A model generated the notes under the pieces. It was given only the letters and a program-made list of their open reading frames with translations, was not told where the DNA came from and ran no database searches. 64,000 nt of DNA from Mesorhizobium sp. J8 (GTDB lineage: Bacteria; Pseudomonadota; Alphaproteobacteria; Rhizobiales; Rhizobiaceae): positions 5,208,001-5,272,000 of the forward strand of contig NZ_AP024109.1 in NCBI RefSeq assembly GCF_016591715.1, read 5' to 3'. Both the position numbers and the translations under genes were made by a program. Below are positions 44,653-52,791 of this stretch, in pieces. Each line of letters begins with the position of its first letter. Position 1 is the stretch's first letter.

Positions 44653-45860
44653 AAATCACCGACGTCAAGACCTGGGTTGTCGGCAACCCGCCGCCCGGCA
44701 TCGGCGGCAAGTATTTCATCTTCGTCAAGCTCACCACCGACGGAGGCGTGGTCGGCTATGGCGAGGCCTACAACGCCACCTTCTCGGCGCATGTCACCGC
44801 CAGGATGATCGAGGACATGGCCGAACGCTATCTCGTCGGCCGCGATCCGCACGATATCGAGAACTTCTTCCGCCGCGCCTATTCCTCCGGCTTCACCCAG
44901 CGTCCCGACGTCTCCGGCATGGGCTGCTTCTCGGCGCTGGAAATGGCCTGCTGGGACATCATCGGCAAGGAGGCCGGCAAGCCGATCTACAAGCTGCTCG
45001 GCGGCCAGGTGCATGAGACGCTGCGCTCCTACACCTATCTCTATCCGCACACCGGCAGCGTCCATTCGGAGGACGCGCGCGGCCAGAATGTCTACAACGA
45101 CCCCGGCATGGCCGCCGCCTGCGCGCTCGAATATGTCGAGCAGGGCTTCAACGCCGTGAAGCTCGACCCGGCCGGCCCTTACACCGCCTATGACGGCCAC
45201 CAGCCGCGCTTGATCGACATCGACCTCTCGGCGCGCATGATCAAGGCGATCCGCGAGGCGGTCGGCAACAGGGCGGATATCCTGTTTGGTACGCATGGCC
45301 AGTTCACCGCCTCCGGGGCATTGCGTCTTGCCCGAGCCATCGAGCCTTACGACCCGCTTTGGTTCGAGGAGCCGGTGCCGCCGGATATGCCCGAGGTGAT
45401 GGCTGAGGTCGCCCGCGGCACCTCGATCCCGATCGCCACCGGCGAGCGGCTGACGACCAAGTTCGAGTTCGCCCGCGTCATCGAGAACCGCGCCGCGACC
45501 ATCCTGCAGCCCGATCTCGGCCGCTCCGGCGGTATACTGGAAACCAAGAAGATCGCCGCCATGGCCGAGGCCTATCACATCCAGGTGGCGCCGCATTGTT
45601 ATTGCGGCCCGATCGTCGGCGCCGCAAACATCCAGCTCGCGGTGACGCTGCCCAACTTCCTCATCCTGGAATCGCTCAAGCAGTGGGACGGTTTTCACGA
45701 AAAACTGCTCAAGAAGAAGATCGAATGGCAGGACGGCAACGTCATCCCTTCGAAGGAGCCTGGCCTCGGCGTCGAGCTCGACGAGGCGGTCTGCGACGCG
45801 CATCCCTATAGCGGCAAGGACCTGCATCTGCAGATGATGCAGACGCCGCTGATGCCGTGA
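44649..45860 (+). CDS. Enolase-superfamily (mandelate racemase/dehydratase-like) protein
   Basis: A 403-residue enolase-superfamily member: N-terminal capping domain (1-~125) and a TIM-barrel domain. The second and third metal ligands are visible in WFEEPVPP (Glu240 or Glu241) and TGERL (Glu266), with the general-acid His in APHCYCGP (His316), all as in galactonate dehydratase. The first ligand motif, usually D-x-N or D-x-H, reads FGTHGQ (214-218), so the Asp is missing although the His is kept. It probably dehydrates or isomerises a sugar acid. It is coupled to both neighbours by 4-base overlaps, so it acts with the GMC oxidase and the 3-hydroxyacid dehydrogenase. Confidence 0.85.
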   Translation: MKITDVKTWVVGNPPPGIGGKYFIFVKLTTDGGVVGYGEAYNATFSAHVTARMIEDMAERYLVGRDPHDIENFFRRAYSSGFTQRPDVSGMGCFSALEMACWDIIGKEAGKPIYKLLGGQVHETLRSYTYLYPHTGSVHSEDARGQNVYNDPGMAAACALEYVEQGFNAVKLDPAGPYTAYDGHQPRLIDIDLSARMIKAIREAVGNRADILFGTHGQFTASGALRLARAIEPYDPLWFEEPVPPDMPEVMAEVARGTSIPIATGERLTTKFEFARVIENRAATILQPDLGRSGGILETKKIAAMAEAYHIQVAPHCYCGPIVGAANIQLAVTLPNFLILESLKQWDGFHEKLLKKKIEWQDGNVIPSKEPGLGVELDEAVCDAHPYSGKDLHLQMMQTPLMP

Positions 45861-46768
45861 GCCTCGCTTACGCCTTCATCGGCCTTGGCCATCTTGGTGG
45901 TAACCTCGCCGCCGCCCTGCTGCGCAACGGCTTTGCCGTCACCGTCTTCGACCGCGATCCGGCGGCGGTCGAGCGCCTCGTCGCGCTCGGTGCCTCGGCG
46001 GCGGCGAGCCCGGCCGAAGCCGCCGCCCGGGCTGGCAATGCCATCTCATGCCTCCCCTCGCCGAAGGTCAGCGAAGCGGTGCTCGCCGGCCCGGACGGAT
46101 TGCTCCAGGGCCTGCCGGCGGGCGGCGCCTGGATCGAGATGTCGACCAATGGCCGCGACGATATCCTGCGGCTGGCGGCCCTCGCCTCGGCCAAAGGCAT
46201 CGAGACGCTTGAATGCCCGGTGACCGGCGGCGTGCATCTGGCCGCGGTGGGCAAGATCACCGCGCTCGTTGGCGGCGACGCCGCGCTCTATGAGCGGCAC
46301 CGCCCGGCCTTAGAGGCGATGTGCGCGAAGTCCTTCCTGATGGGTCCCGTCGGCGCGGCGGCGGTGATCAAGGTCATCACCAACATGCTCGCCTTCATCC
46401 ATCTCGTCGCCGCGGGCGAAGCGCTGATGCTCGCCAAGCAAGGCGGGCTCGACCTCGCGCAAGCCTATCACGCCATTGTCGCCTCTTCCGGCAACAGCTT
46501 CGTCCACGAAACCGAAAGCCAGCTCGTGCTCAACGGCTCCTACGACATCGGCTTCACCATGGACCTGGCGCTGAAGGACCTTGGCTTCGCGCTCGCCATG
46601 GGCCGGGATTTCGGTGCGCCGCTCGATCTGGCAACACGCGTCAACGCGATCTTCGAGGAGGGCAAGCGCGCCTATGGCGGCGATGCCTGGTCGACCAAGA
46701 TCGTCAAGCTGCTCGAGGATGCGGTCGGCACGGAGCTCCGCGCCCCGGGCTTTCCGGCCAGGCTCTAA
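45857..46768 (+). CDS. Beta-hydroxyacid dehydrogenase (3-hydroxyisobutyrate type)
   Basis: A 303-residue NAD(P)-dependent dehydrogenase: Rossmann motif FIGLGHLGGNLA (7-18), substrate motif DCPVTGG variant ECPVTGGVHLA, and the catalytic Lys in AVIKVITNML. Family members oxidise 3-hydroxyisobutyrate, tartronate semialdehyde or similar acids. The start is GTG at 45857, overlapping the dehydratase stop. It ends the three-gene operon, consistent with a short oxidative sugar-acid or polyol pathway; no transporter or regulator is adjacent. Confidence 0.88.
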   Translation: MSLAYAFIGLGHLGGNLAAALLRNGFAVTVFDRDPAAVERLVALGASAAASPAEAAARAGNAISCLPSPKVSEAVLAGPDGLLQGLPAGGAWIEMSTNGRDDILRLAALASAKGIETLECPVTGGVHLAAVGKITALVGGDAALYERHRPALEAMCAKSFLMGPVGAAAVIKVITNMLAFIHLVAAGEALMLAKQGGLDLAQAYHAIVASSGNSFVHETESQLVLNGSYDIGFTMDLALKDLGFALAMGRDFGAPLDLATRVNAIFEEGKRAYGGDAWSTKIVKLLEDAVGTELRAPGFPARL

Positions 46769-46932
46769 TTTTGACAGCAGGCTGAAGCCGAAGGTTACAT
46801 CCATTCGACGCCTGCCGGCTTTTCGGGAGGTCGGCTTGTACCTATGCCTGCATCGCGATCACGCCTGACGCGGCACTATCTGGCCTGCTACAGTGTCTCA
46901 AGGCGGCAACTCGTGGGTTTAGGGGTTTAGCG

Positions 46933-47913
46933 GTGGAATCGCACGGAAGGAGAAAAACTCTACTCGCGTTTCTGCTCCTGCTCGGACTTGGCGGCATCCT
47001 ATGCGGGGAGACGCGAGCCAATTCTTCCGCTCACCTCAAGGACTTGCGGAAGCTGGAGGGGATGTATTGGCATAACTTCAGCAACGGCCTTGTGGACGGC
47101 ACGAAGTATGAGTCCACAAATGTTCTTGAGCTGGTCCGGTACGACAAGGATTCGTTGTATTTCAGGGCATCATTGCAGTTCTACAATGGTCACAGCTGTT
47201 CCATCTACGGCATAGCCGAGCGGAACGGAGCGCAACTCACCTATTATGACACGACCTACGGCAACGGCTGCGTTCTGCATGTCGTTCCGACGTCCAAGGG
47301 CATCAGCCTGGATGACCCGACCGGTCAATGCCGGGCAATGAGTTGTGGCGAAAGGGGTGGTTACGGCGGCGAGAACTTTTCGCCTAAGCACAAGAAGAAA
47401 ATCACCTACATGGCCAGACTGAAAAGCTCCACGCAGTATCAAAAAGCGGTTGTGGACTATGAGAGGGTGAAAACTGCCAAGGCGCACGGCATCGCCCCTC
47501 AGTGGTCAAACGCCAAGGCCATGCTTGGCACCTATGCCTTTTGGGGGAATGTGGAAGGCGTGAGGCAAGCTCTGATCCAGGGAGCGGACTTCGAAGTAAA
47601 TGATGGGCAAAGATGGGGGCCGGTATCGGGCGCCGGCTATAGGCGGGACATCGAAATAACCCAGCTCATGCTAGATCATGGAATGGATATCAACAGAGTA
47701 GAGAACGGAAAGACGCTGCTCGCCAACGCCTCTTGCAACGACCCGGGCCAGCCGAACGGCGACCAGCAGTTTGCCTACATAAAATGGTTGCTTGAGAAGG
47801 GGGCTAATCCCGACATTCCGGACAGCGACGGAGAAAGGCCCGTCGATATAGCCGTTCGGACAAAGGCCGATCAGCGCATTGTCGAACTGCTGAAGACCAA
47901 GACCGAACGCTAG
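46933..47913 (+). CDS. Secreted ankyrin-repeat protein
   Basis: A 326-residue exported protein. A signal peptide (about 1-30), an N-terminal DUF2147-like beta segment (LEGMYWHNFSNGLVDGTKYE ... MARLKSS; resemblance loose) and two to three ankyrin repeats (about 190-320: NVEGVRQALIQGADFEV, DIEITQLMLDHGMDIN and AYIKWLLEKGANPDI). The start is GTG at 46933. The composition is clearly less GC-rich than its neighbours, with many Lys, Tyr and Asn, suggesting later acquisition. Ankyrin repeats bind proteins; a periplasmic role is inferred. Its stop codon lies inside a palindromic repeat. Confidence 0.78.
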   Translation: MESHGRRKTLLAFLLLLGLGGILCGETRANSSAHLKDLRKLEGMYWHNFSNGLVDGTKYESTNVLELVRYDKDSLYFRASLQFYNGHSCSIYGIAERNGAQLTYYDTTYGNGCVLHVVPTSKGISLDDPTGQCRAMSCGERGGYGGENFSPKHKKKITYMARLKSSTQYQKAVVDYERVKTAKAHGIAPQWSNAKAMLGTYAFWGNVEGVRQALIQGADFEVNDGQRWGPVSGAGYRRDIEITQLMLDHGMDINRVENGKTLLANASCNDPGQPNGDQQFAYIKWLLEKGANPDIPDSDGERPVDIAVRTKADQRIVELLKTKTER

Positions 47914-48013
47914 AGCATTTCACCGTTTCACGGAAACGGTGAAATGCTCTAGCTCCTTGTTTTTACGCAATTCCGGGCGGAAAACCGCTCACACTTTTCC
48001 TGGAATTGCTCTA
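47912..48013. repeat. Palindromic intergenic repeat, family 2, copy 2
   Basis: The same element as 22007-22104 in the opposite orientation. The hairpin (47912-47950) has outer arms AGAGCATTTCACC / GGTGAAATGCTCT, where copy 1 has AGAGCGGT arms. The bases differ but pair in both copies. It starts inside the stop codon of the ankyrin gene and ends 15 bases before the convergent lipid-kinase stop. Confidence 0.8.
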
Positions 48014-48027
48014 GATCGGCCGCAACA

Positions 48028-48966
48028 TCAACACCTCAGCGTCAGCGCGCCGGGGAGGATCTCGAACGTCGCCGGAATCCGGCCAGGCGACTCGCCGTCT
48101 ATATCGACCAGCGCGCCATTCTTCTCGACATCGCCCAGCGGCTCGACCAGCACCTTGCGCCCACGCAGGATGGTGATTGCCGGATGGTTGCGGTGGCGGC
48201 CGCCATAGAGCAGCCGGATGTCTCTTATCAGTCCGATCTTGTTCGCGGCCCGCACGATGACGATGTCGAATTGTCCGTCCGACAGCTCGGCGTCCGGCGC
48301 GATCATCATGCCGCCGCCGAAGAATTTGCCGTTGGCGACCGCCACCAGCGCCATGCGCGCCTCGACCGGCTCGCCATCGTCGATGGTGATCCTCACGTCC
48401 TGGAAGCGGTAGCGGACGAATTCGAGCACCGTGCGCCAGAAGAACAGCGCCTTGGTCGAGACCCTGCCCTTGCGCTTGTCGGCATTGACGGCGCGATCCG
48501 TCGCGCCGGACAGGCCGAGGCTGGCGATGTTGATGAAGTGGCGGCTGGCCAGCTTGCCATGATCGTCGATGTAGCAGACCCGCCCGGCGTCGACTTTCCG
48601 CGCCTTGGCATCGGCGATCAGTTTCAGCGTGGCGTCGATGCCGCGCGGCAAGCCGAGCCCGCGCGCGAAATCGATGCCGGCGCCGCATGGCAGAAGCCCG
48701 AGCTCGCTCGTCCTTCCGATCTCGTCCCGCGCCTGCAGCAGCCCGTCGGCCACCTCGCTGGCGGTGCCGTCGCCGCCAGCCGCGATCACCAGTTCGCATC
48801 CGCCGGCGGCGAGGTCGATCGCCAGCCGCTCGGCGTCGCCGGCGGCTTGCGTCTCACGCAGGTCGAAACCGCCGAAATTGGCCTTGAGCGACGCCGCCGC
48901 CTCGGCCCAGCGCCGCTTGAGCCGGCCGCCGCCGGCTATCGGATTGAGAACCACCCCGACCTTCAA
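48028..48966 (-). CDS. Diacylglycerol kinase-family lipid kinase
   Basis: A 312-residue DAGK-catalytic-domain protein. It starts with VGVVLNPIAGGG, has the nucleotide motif AAGGDGTASEVADGL, and LLPCGAGIDFARGLGLP, as in YegS-type bacterial lipid kinases. It phosphorylates a membrane lipid such as diacylglycerol or a related alcohol. The start is TTG at 48966, supported by GGGAGG seven bases upstream and by the motif at the N-terminus; a long in-frame opening upstream has no similarity. It converges with the ankyrin gene across a palindromic repeat. Confidence 0.85.
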   Translation of the reverse strand: MKVGVVLNPIAGGGRLKRRWAEAAASLKANFGGFDLRETQAAGDAERLAIDLAAGGCELVIAAGGDGTASEVADGLLQARDEIGRTSELGLLPCGAGIDFARGLGLPRGIDATLKLIADAKARKVDAGRVCYIDDHGKLASRHFINIASLGLSGATDRAVNADKRKGRVSTKALFFWRTVLEFVRYRFQDVRITIDDGEPVEARMALVAVANGKFFGGGMMIAPDAELSDGQFDIVIVRAANKIGLIRDIRLLYGGRHRNHPAITILRGRKVLVEPLGDVEKNGALVDIDGESPGRIPATFEILPGALTLRC

Positions 48967-49581
48967 ACCGACCTCCCCCGAGGCACGTCGCGTAAAATGC
49001 GCGGCGGAACCTGCTGGCGCCCAAAGTCTCTTGCCGACGCATATCCTTTTGCCGGCATTGAAACGCGGACGGATCGGCGGAGCAAGGCTCCAACATCCAA
49101 GGTCGCTAAAAAGCGGGGCAGGCTGTCTAAGGGGTTCGGCCGCCGAATTCCCGGGCTTTTGCCGGCGGTCCCCGATAATCCCGCTATCCACAGGGCCACG
49201 GGCATTCCCCGAACCGCTTACCCGGCGTAGATTCAACCCATCTCAGGCGGCCACTGAACGCCCCAGCCGAAAGGCAAAAGCGCAAGGCGGATTTCCTGAG
49301 GCCCGTACGGCCCGAAACGAAAGCAGGTTCGCTTGCAGGAGGGACGGATGCCGAGACCTACGGGTGCCGCGGAAAGCGTGCCAACGCCGACGGCGGACCG
49401 ATGCTGCCATGAAGGCCGGGAAAAACCTTCGATGGCACGCTGGCGAAGCTCGCAAGGGTGGAGATCGGCGTGGTCTGGAACGGGCGCTGCCCTCGGGTGG
49501 CGACTGGCAGGACCGTCAAAATCAAGGCCGGCCTGGCGCGACGACTTTACGGAAGTTGCTGCCTTAACCGGTTCCTGATCT
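48967..49581. other. Long intergenic region without an assignable gene
   Basis: About 600 bases without a convincing gene. An ATG at 49348 follows a strong GGAGGG site and opens a 76-codon frame to 49578, but its sequence looks non-coding (Arg/Ser/Trp-rich), and another frame over 49430-49580 has a more natural look without a start. A degraded gene or an RNA gene ending at the 49582 terminator are both possible. Confidence 0.35.
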
Positions 49582-49625
49582 GACAGGGAGGCGCTGGGAG
49601 AAATCCCAGCGCCGACTGTCTTTTT
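49582..49625 (+). terminator. Strong intrinsic terminator with GAAA tetraloop
   Basis: The inner stem GGCGCTGGGA / TCCCAGCGCC closes a GAAA loop, the outer GACAG / CTGTC extends it, and TTTTT follows. It terminates a plus-strand transcript whose gene I cannot identify. Confidence 0.75.
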
Positions 49626-49788
49626 GGGGGTAACCAAGCCTGCCTGAGGCATTTCGGTCACAGTCACCGTCCAGGCAACCTTCGGAAATGTCCCGTCATC
49701 CACATTTCACAATCGCGGCCAAATCCCGCCTTGTTCGGCATGGATTGATGCAAGTGGGGAAAGGGAGCGATTTCGAAGGGACAAGACC

Positions 49789-50304
49789 GTGATCAAGACC
49801 GCCCTTGTCGCCATGACCATCGTCGGCTGCGACTGCGACGCGAAGCTCTGCGAATATATCGGCGAGACGCCGGCCAAATGGGCGACGATCGCCGACTGCG
49901 AAGCGGCGATGAAGAGCCAGATGCTGCATCAGCGCAATTTCAACTATCCGCTGGTTTCAGGCATCTGCCGCGTCAAGGGCTCGGCCTCTTCCTCCGAGCT
50001 TGCCGCGAAAGCCTCCCGGCCGGATCTGACGCCCAGGAATCGCGTCGTCGAAACCATCGCCCCGCTGCCGCCCGAGCTCGACCATCGCCCGAGCGTCCCG
50101 GTCGGCGGAACGGTAACCGCGGGCGAAACGGAATCGGCGAAGCCGGTCGCCTTCGACAGATCGGTCGATGGCGGGCGCGCGGTGCTTTACCGCACCAAGG
50201 CCGGCTATGCCGTGGTCAAGACCGATCTCAGCCGCGCCGCCGGCGCGACGGTGGACGCGGCGAAGCGCTCGGCAAGCTGGCTTGCCGGATTGACAGGTCT
50301 TTGA
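49789..50304 (+). CDS. Secreted Cys-containing protein of unknown function
   Basis: A 171-residue protein starting GTG at 49789. The N-terminal ~13 residues are hydrophobic, followed by CDCDAKLCEYI with several cysteines and another pair further on (ADCEAAM, SGICRVKG). The C-terminal half is Ala/Lys-rich. The short hydrophobic N-terminus makes it a possible membrane-tethered or secreted protein, but the signal is weak. It converges with the next gene across a family-1 repeat. No domain recognised. Confidence 0.65.
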   Translation: MIKTALVAMTIVGCDCDAKLCEYIGETPAKWATIADCEAAMKSQMLHQRNFNYPLVSGICRVKGSASSSELAAKASRPDLTPRNRVVETIAPLPPELDHRPSVPVGGTVTAGETESAKPVAFDRSVDGGRAVLYRTKAGYAVVKTDLSRAAGATVDAAKRSASWLAGLTGL

Positions 50305-50314
50305 TCCGGCTCGA

Positions 50315-50447
50315 GGCGTGTTGAGATTCAGGTCAGGCCGAGCCGAGCGTGGTGGCTTTCGAGAACCGGAGCGGAGCGTGTACGTGAGCGCCGGGAGCGG
50401 AGGAAGCGGCCTTTGGCAGGCCGGCCTCACCTGAATATCGACACGCC
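50315..50447. repeat. Palindromic intergenic repeat, family 1, copy B
   Basis: Bounded by GGCGTGT (50315-50321) and ACACGCC (50441-50447), with the inner ATTCAGGTCAGGCC / GGCCTCACCTGAAT pair and the core ttcgagaaccggagcg ... gtacgtgagc shared with copies A and C. It lies between convergent genes and touches the stop codon of the minus-strand gene. Confidence 0.8.
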
Positions 50448-51074
50448 TCACAGTTTGATCTTCAGGGTCTCCCAGAACTTGTCGATCAGCGGCTGCTCGG
50501 TCGCATTGTCCTGATCGCCGATGCGCGTGATGAAGAGCAGCCCCTGATCGGCGGTGCCGAAGCCGACGATTTCGAAATCCGCCCTGTCGGTGCGCGTCTT
50601 CACGGTGGCCTTGAGGCCCGTCAGTTCCTTGCCGTCGGCGAGCTTGCGGCTCGTCGGCTGCTGCGCCAGCCGTCCGCCGGCCTGGATCGTTTCCTTGGTC
50701 ATCTCCTGCAGCATCAGCTGGTTGAGGGAGACCGGGTTCATCTTGTCGTATTTCTGCACCACGACGAGGGTGCCGAGCGCCGAAGCCATGAGGTACTGGG
50801 CGATGCCGTCGCCGAGATCGGTCTTGGTGACAGAATAATCGCTTGGATGGACGAAGGAGAATGTGCCGCCGGAGAAGGTAACGAAGTCATTGTGCTCGAG
50901 CCTTACCTTGCTGGTCTTGCCGCTGGGAAGCTTCACGTCGATATCCTCGCCGGGATCGATGTCGACGGTCACGCCGTCGATGGTCAGCTTGAAGGCCTTC
51001 GGGTCCTCGGCACGGGCAAGTCCGGCGCAAAGCATGATCGCGGCGAACGCCGCAGCCGCCAATCTCAGTCGCAT
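50448..51074 (-). CDS. Secreted protein of unknown function
   Basis: A 208-residue protein with a clear signal peptide (about 1-22, cleavage after ARA) and a soluble mature domain with alternating beta strands (FKLTIDGVTVDIDPGEDIDVKLPSGK) and a closing helix (PLIDKFWETLKIKL). Its start follows GAGAGT. It is probably periplasmic. The fold suggests a small lipocalin- or DUF1795-like domain, but I cannot assign a family. Confidence 0.72.
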   Translation of the reverse strand: MRLRLAAAAFAAIMLCAGLARAEDPKAFKLTIDGVTVDIDPGEDIDVKLPSGKTSKVRLEHNDFVTFSGGTFSFVHPSDYSVTKTDLGDGIAQYLMASALGTLVVVQKYDKMNPVSLNQLMLQEMTKETIQAGGRLAQQPTSRKLADGKELTGLKATVKTRTDRADFEIVGFGTADQGLLFITRIGDQDNATEQPLIDKFWETLKIKL

Positions 51075-51251
51075 GTCCTGTACTCTCCGCGCAGTTCTGG
51101 TTACCGCGTTCGATAGCGGCCTCGTTTCAGCAGCCCAAGCGCTCCGTTATCATTGTCCGATGACAATTGGCGTGGGCCAGTTCTTGATTGATAAAGCCGA
51201 CACGTTGCCCGAAGATAATGCGCGAGGATATTGGCCTTGACCGGGGGGGTC

Positions 51252-51734
51252 ATGACAAGTGCCGTTCGTATCGCGCTATGCCTGCTGCTGGCGCTCGCTC
51301 CCTTGCATGCTCGCGCGCAAAGCGACGACAAGGCGATGATGATCGCCTCCGACGACGCCGAGATGGCGGCGGCGATCGAGAAGGCGCGGTCGAGCCTCGA
51401 TGAATTCCTGGCTTTGTCCGACACTCCGCCGCCGGGTACCGGCAAGTTCAAGCTCAAGGTGATGATCGCCGATGGAGATGCGACGGAGCATTTCTGGGTC
51501 ATCCCTTTCAAGCGGACCGAGACGGGCTTCGTCGGCACATTGGCGAACGAGCCGGAAATCGTCCGCAATGTCGTCCTCGGCCAGAACATCGAATTCACCC
51601 GGGACGATATTTCCGATTGGGGCTACACCAAAAACGGTCATCAGGTCGGCAGCTTCACCGTCTGCGTAATGCTCAAGAAGATGTCGAAGGAAGAGGCCGA
51701 CTATATGCGCACCCAATACGGCTTCGACTGCTGA
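51252..51734 (+). CDS. Secreted DUF2314-domain protein
   Basis: A 160-residue exported protein: signal peptide (about 1-22), then a DUF2314 domain (about 30-160) with AAIEKARSSLDEFLAL, FKLKVMIADGDATEHFWVIPF and the RDDISDWGY motif. DUF2314 proteins are of unknown function. The ATG at 51252 follows GGGGGGG; an upstream TTG at 51231 is less likely. It ends 3 bases from the convergent DUF3137 gene. Confidence 0.8.
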   Translation: MTSAVRIALCLLLALAPLHARAQSDDKAMMIASDDAEMAAAIEKARSSLDEFLALSDTPPPGTGKFKLKVMIADGDATEHFWVIPFKRTETGFVGTLANEPEIVRNVVLGQNIEFTRDDISDWGYTKNGHQVGSFTVCVMLKKMSKEEADYMRTQYGFDC

Positions 51735-51737
51735 AGC

Positions 51738-52709
51738 CTATGTGGCAACCTCGTCCCTCGCGCCGATCTTGCGCACCAGCGCTGCCGTTGCCAGCATCGC
51801 GCCGAGATCGGCGATCATCGGCGCGACATGCGCGTTGTAATCGATCGGCTGCGCAATATCCGGAAGCTCGAAGAAGTTCTTCGACCGCGGCATCAACAGA
51901 AAGCCGTCGCTGCCGCTGAGCGCGACCCGCGCCTGGTCGTAGGGCCATGTCTCGCGCAGCCAGGTCAGCGCCTGCGCCATCCGGCCGGTCACCAGCGGCC
52001 GCGCCGCCTCGACATTGTCGGTGCGGAATTCATAAGTGTCGTCGAGGTCTTCGACGCCGGAAGACAGCTCCTGCATCTTTGAGGCGAACATGCCGCGGAA
52101 GAAATGCGCCACCTTGCCCGCCTTGCGCGCCGCAACCAGCGTTCCCGGGAACGGCTCGATGGTCTCGAAGGCCACGATGACGCCTTTGAAGGCGATCGTC
52201 TCGCTCTTGCCGGATCCTTCCCAGAGTTTCGCCTCGTAAAGCTCGAACGGAAAATCCTCGTAACGCCCGGAAATGACGTCGTCGAAGCTCTGCCGGTTGA
52301 AGGCGCCGACCGTTTCGCGCGGCATTCTGTCGAAGGAGTTTGGCCGCGCGCCATGCTGGTAGCGCACGTCGCGCACGAAGCCGAAGATCATCGGCAGCAG
52401 CGTGTCGCGGAAGGATTGCTGCAGCCGCGTCGCCGGCCTTAGCGCCCGGAAATAGACGAGCATCGCGGCGACCATGCCGCCGAGATAGAGAAAGACATGC
52501 GGCGTCGAGAGCCATTGTTCGTGGGGATCGGCGGCGGCGTTGAACAGCCAGGCTGTCAGCGCGACGAAGACGACGACCAGGCCGACGAACACCGGCACCC
52601 GCCAGCGGACCTGTCTCTGGGCCGACGCCCGTTTCGCCTCATAATCCTCGATGCCGCGCCTGATGCCCGCGATCACCGCCTCGCTCGGCATGAAATCCGC
52701 TGCTTCCAT
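51738..52709 (-). CDS. DUF3137-domain membrane protein
   Basis: A 323-residue protein with two transmembrane helices (about 39-60 and 72-90) and a large cytosolic DUF3137 domain (about 100-320; FELYEAKLWEG, FKGVIVAFE and the LPRSKNFFELPDI region). Members are widespread and uncharacterised. The N-terminus is Ala/Arg-rich. The TMs are close together with a short loop, so both termini are probably cytosolic. Confidence 0.82.
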   Translation of the reverse strand: MEAADFMPSEAVIAGIRRGIEDYEAKRASAQRQVRWRVPVFVGLVVVFVALTAWLFNAAADPHEQWLSTPHVFLYLGGMVAAMLVYFRALRPATRLQQSFRDTLLPMIFGFVRDVRYQHGARPNSFDRMPRETVGAFNRQSFDDVISGRYEDFPFELYEAKLWEGSGKSETIAFKGVIVAFETIEPFPGTLVAARKAGKVAHFFRGMFASKMQELSSGVEDLDDTYEFRTDNVEAARPLVTGRMAQALTWLRETWPYDQARVALSGSDGFLLMPRSKNFFELPDIAQPIDYNAHVAPMIADLGAMLATAALVRKIGARDEVAT

Positions 52710-52791
52710 GGCCCCCCCCCGGCCGCCGCTGAGATGGGCGCATGATAGCGCTTTTCACGCGAAAGTCGCCTGCGCTTGCGACGGTCGGCGG

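Noticed and set aside
49233..49703. 156-codon minus-strand frame in the long intergenic region
   Set aside because: No ribosome site, no recognisable domain, and it runs across a strong plus-strand terminator.
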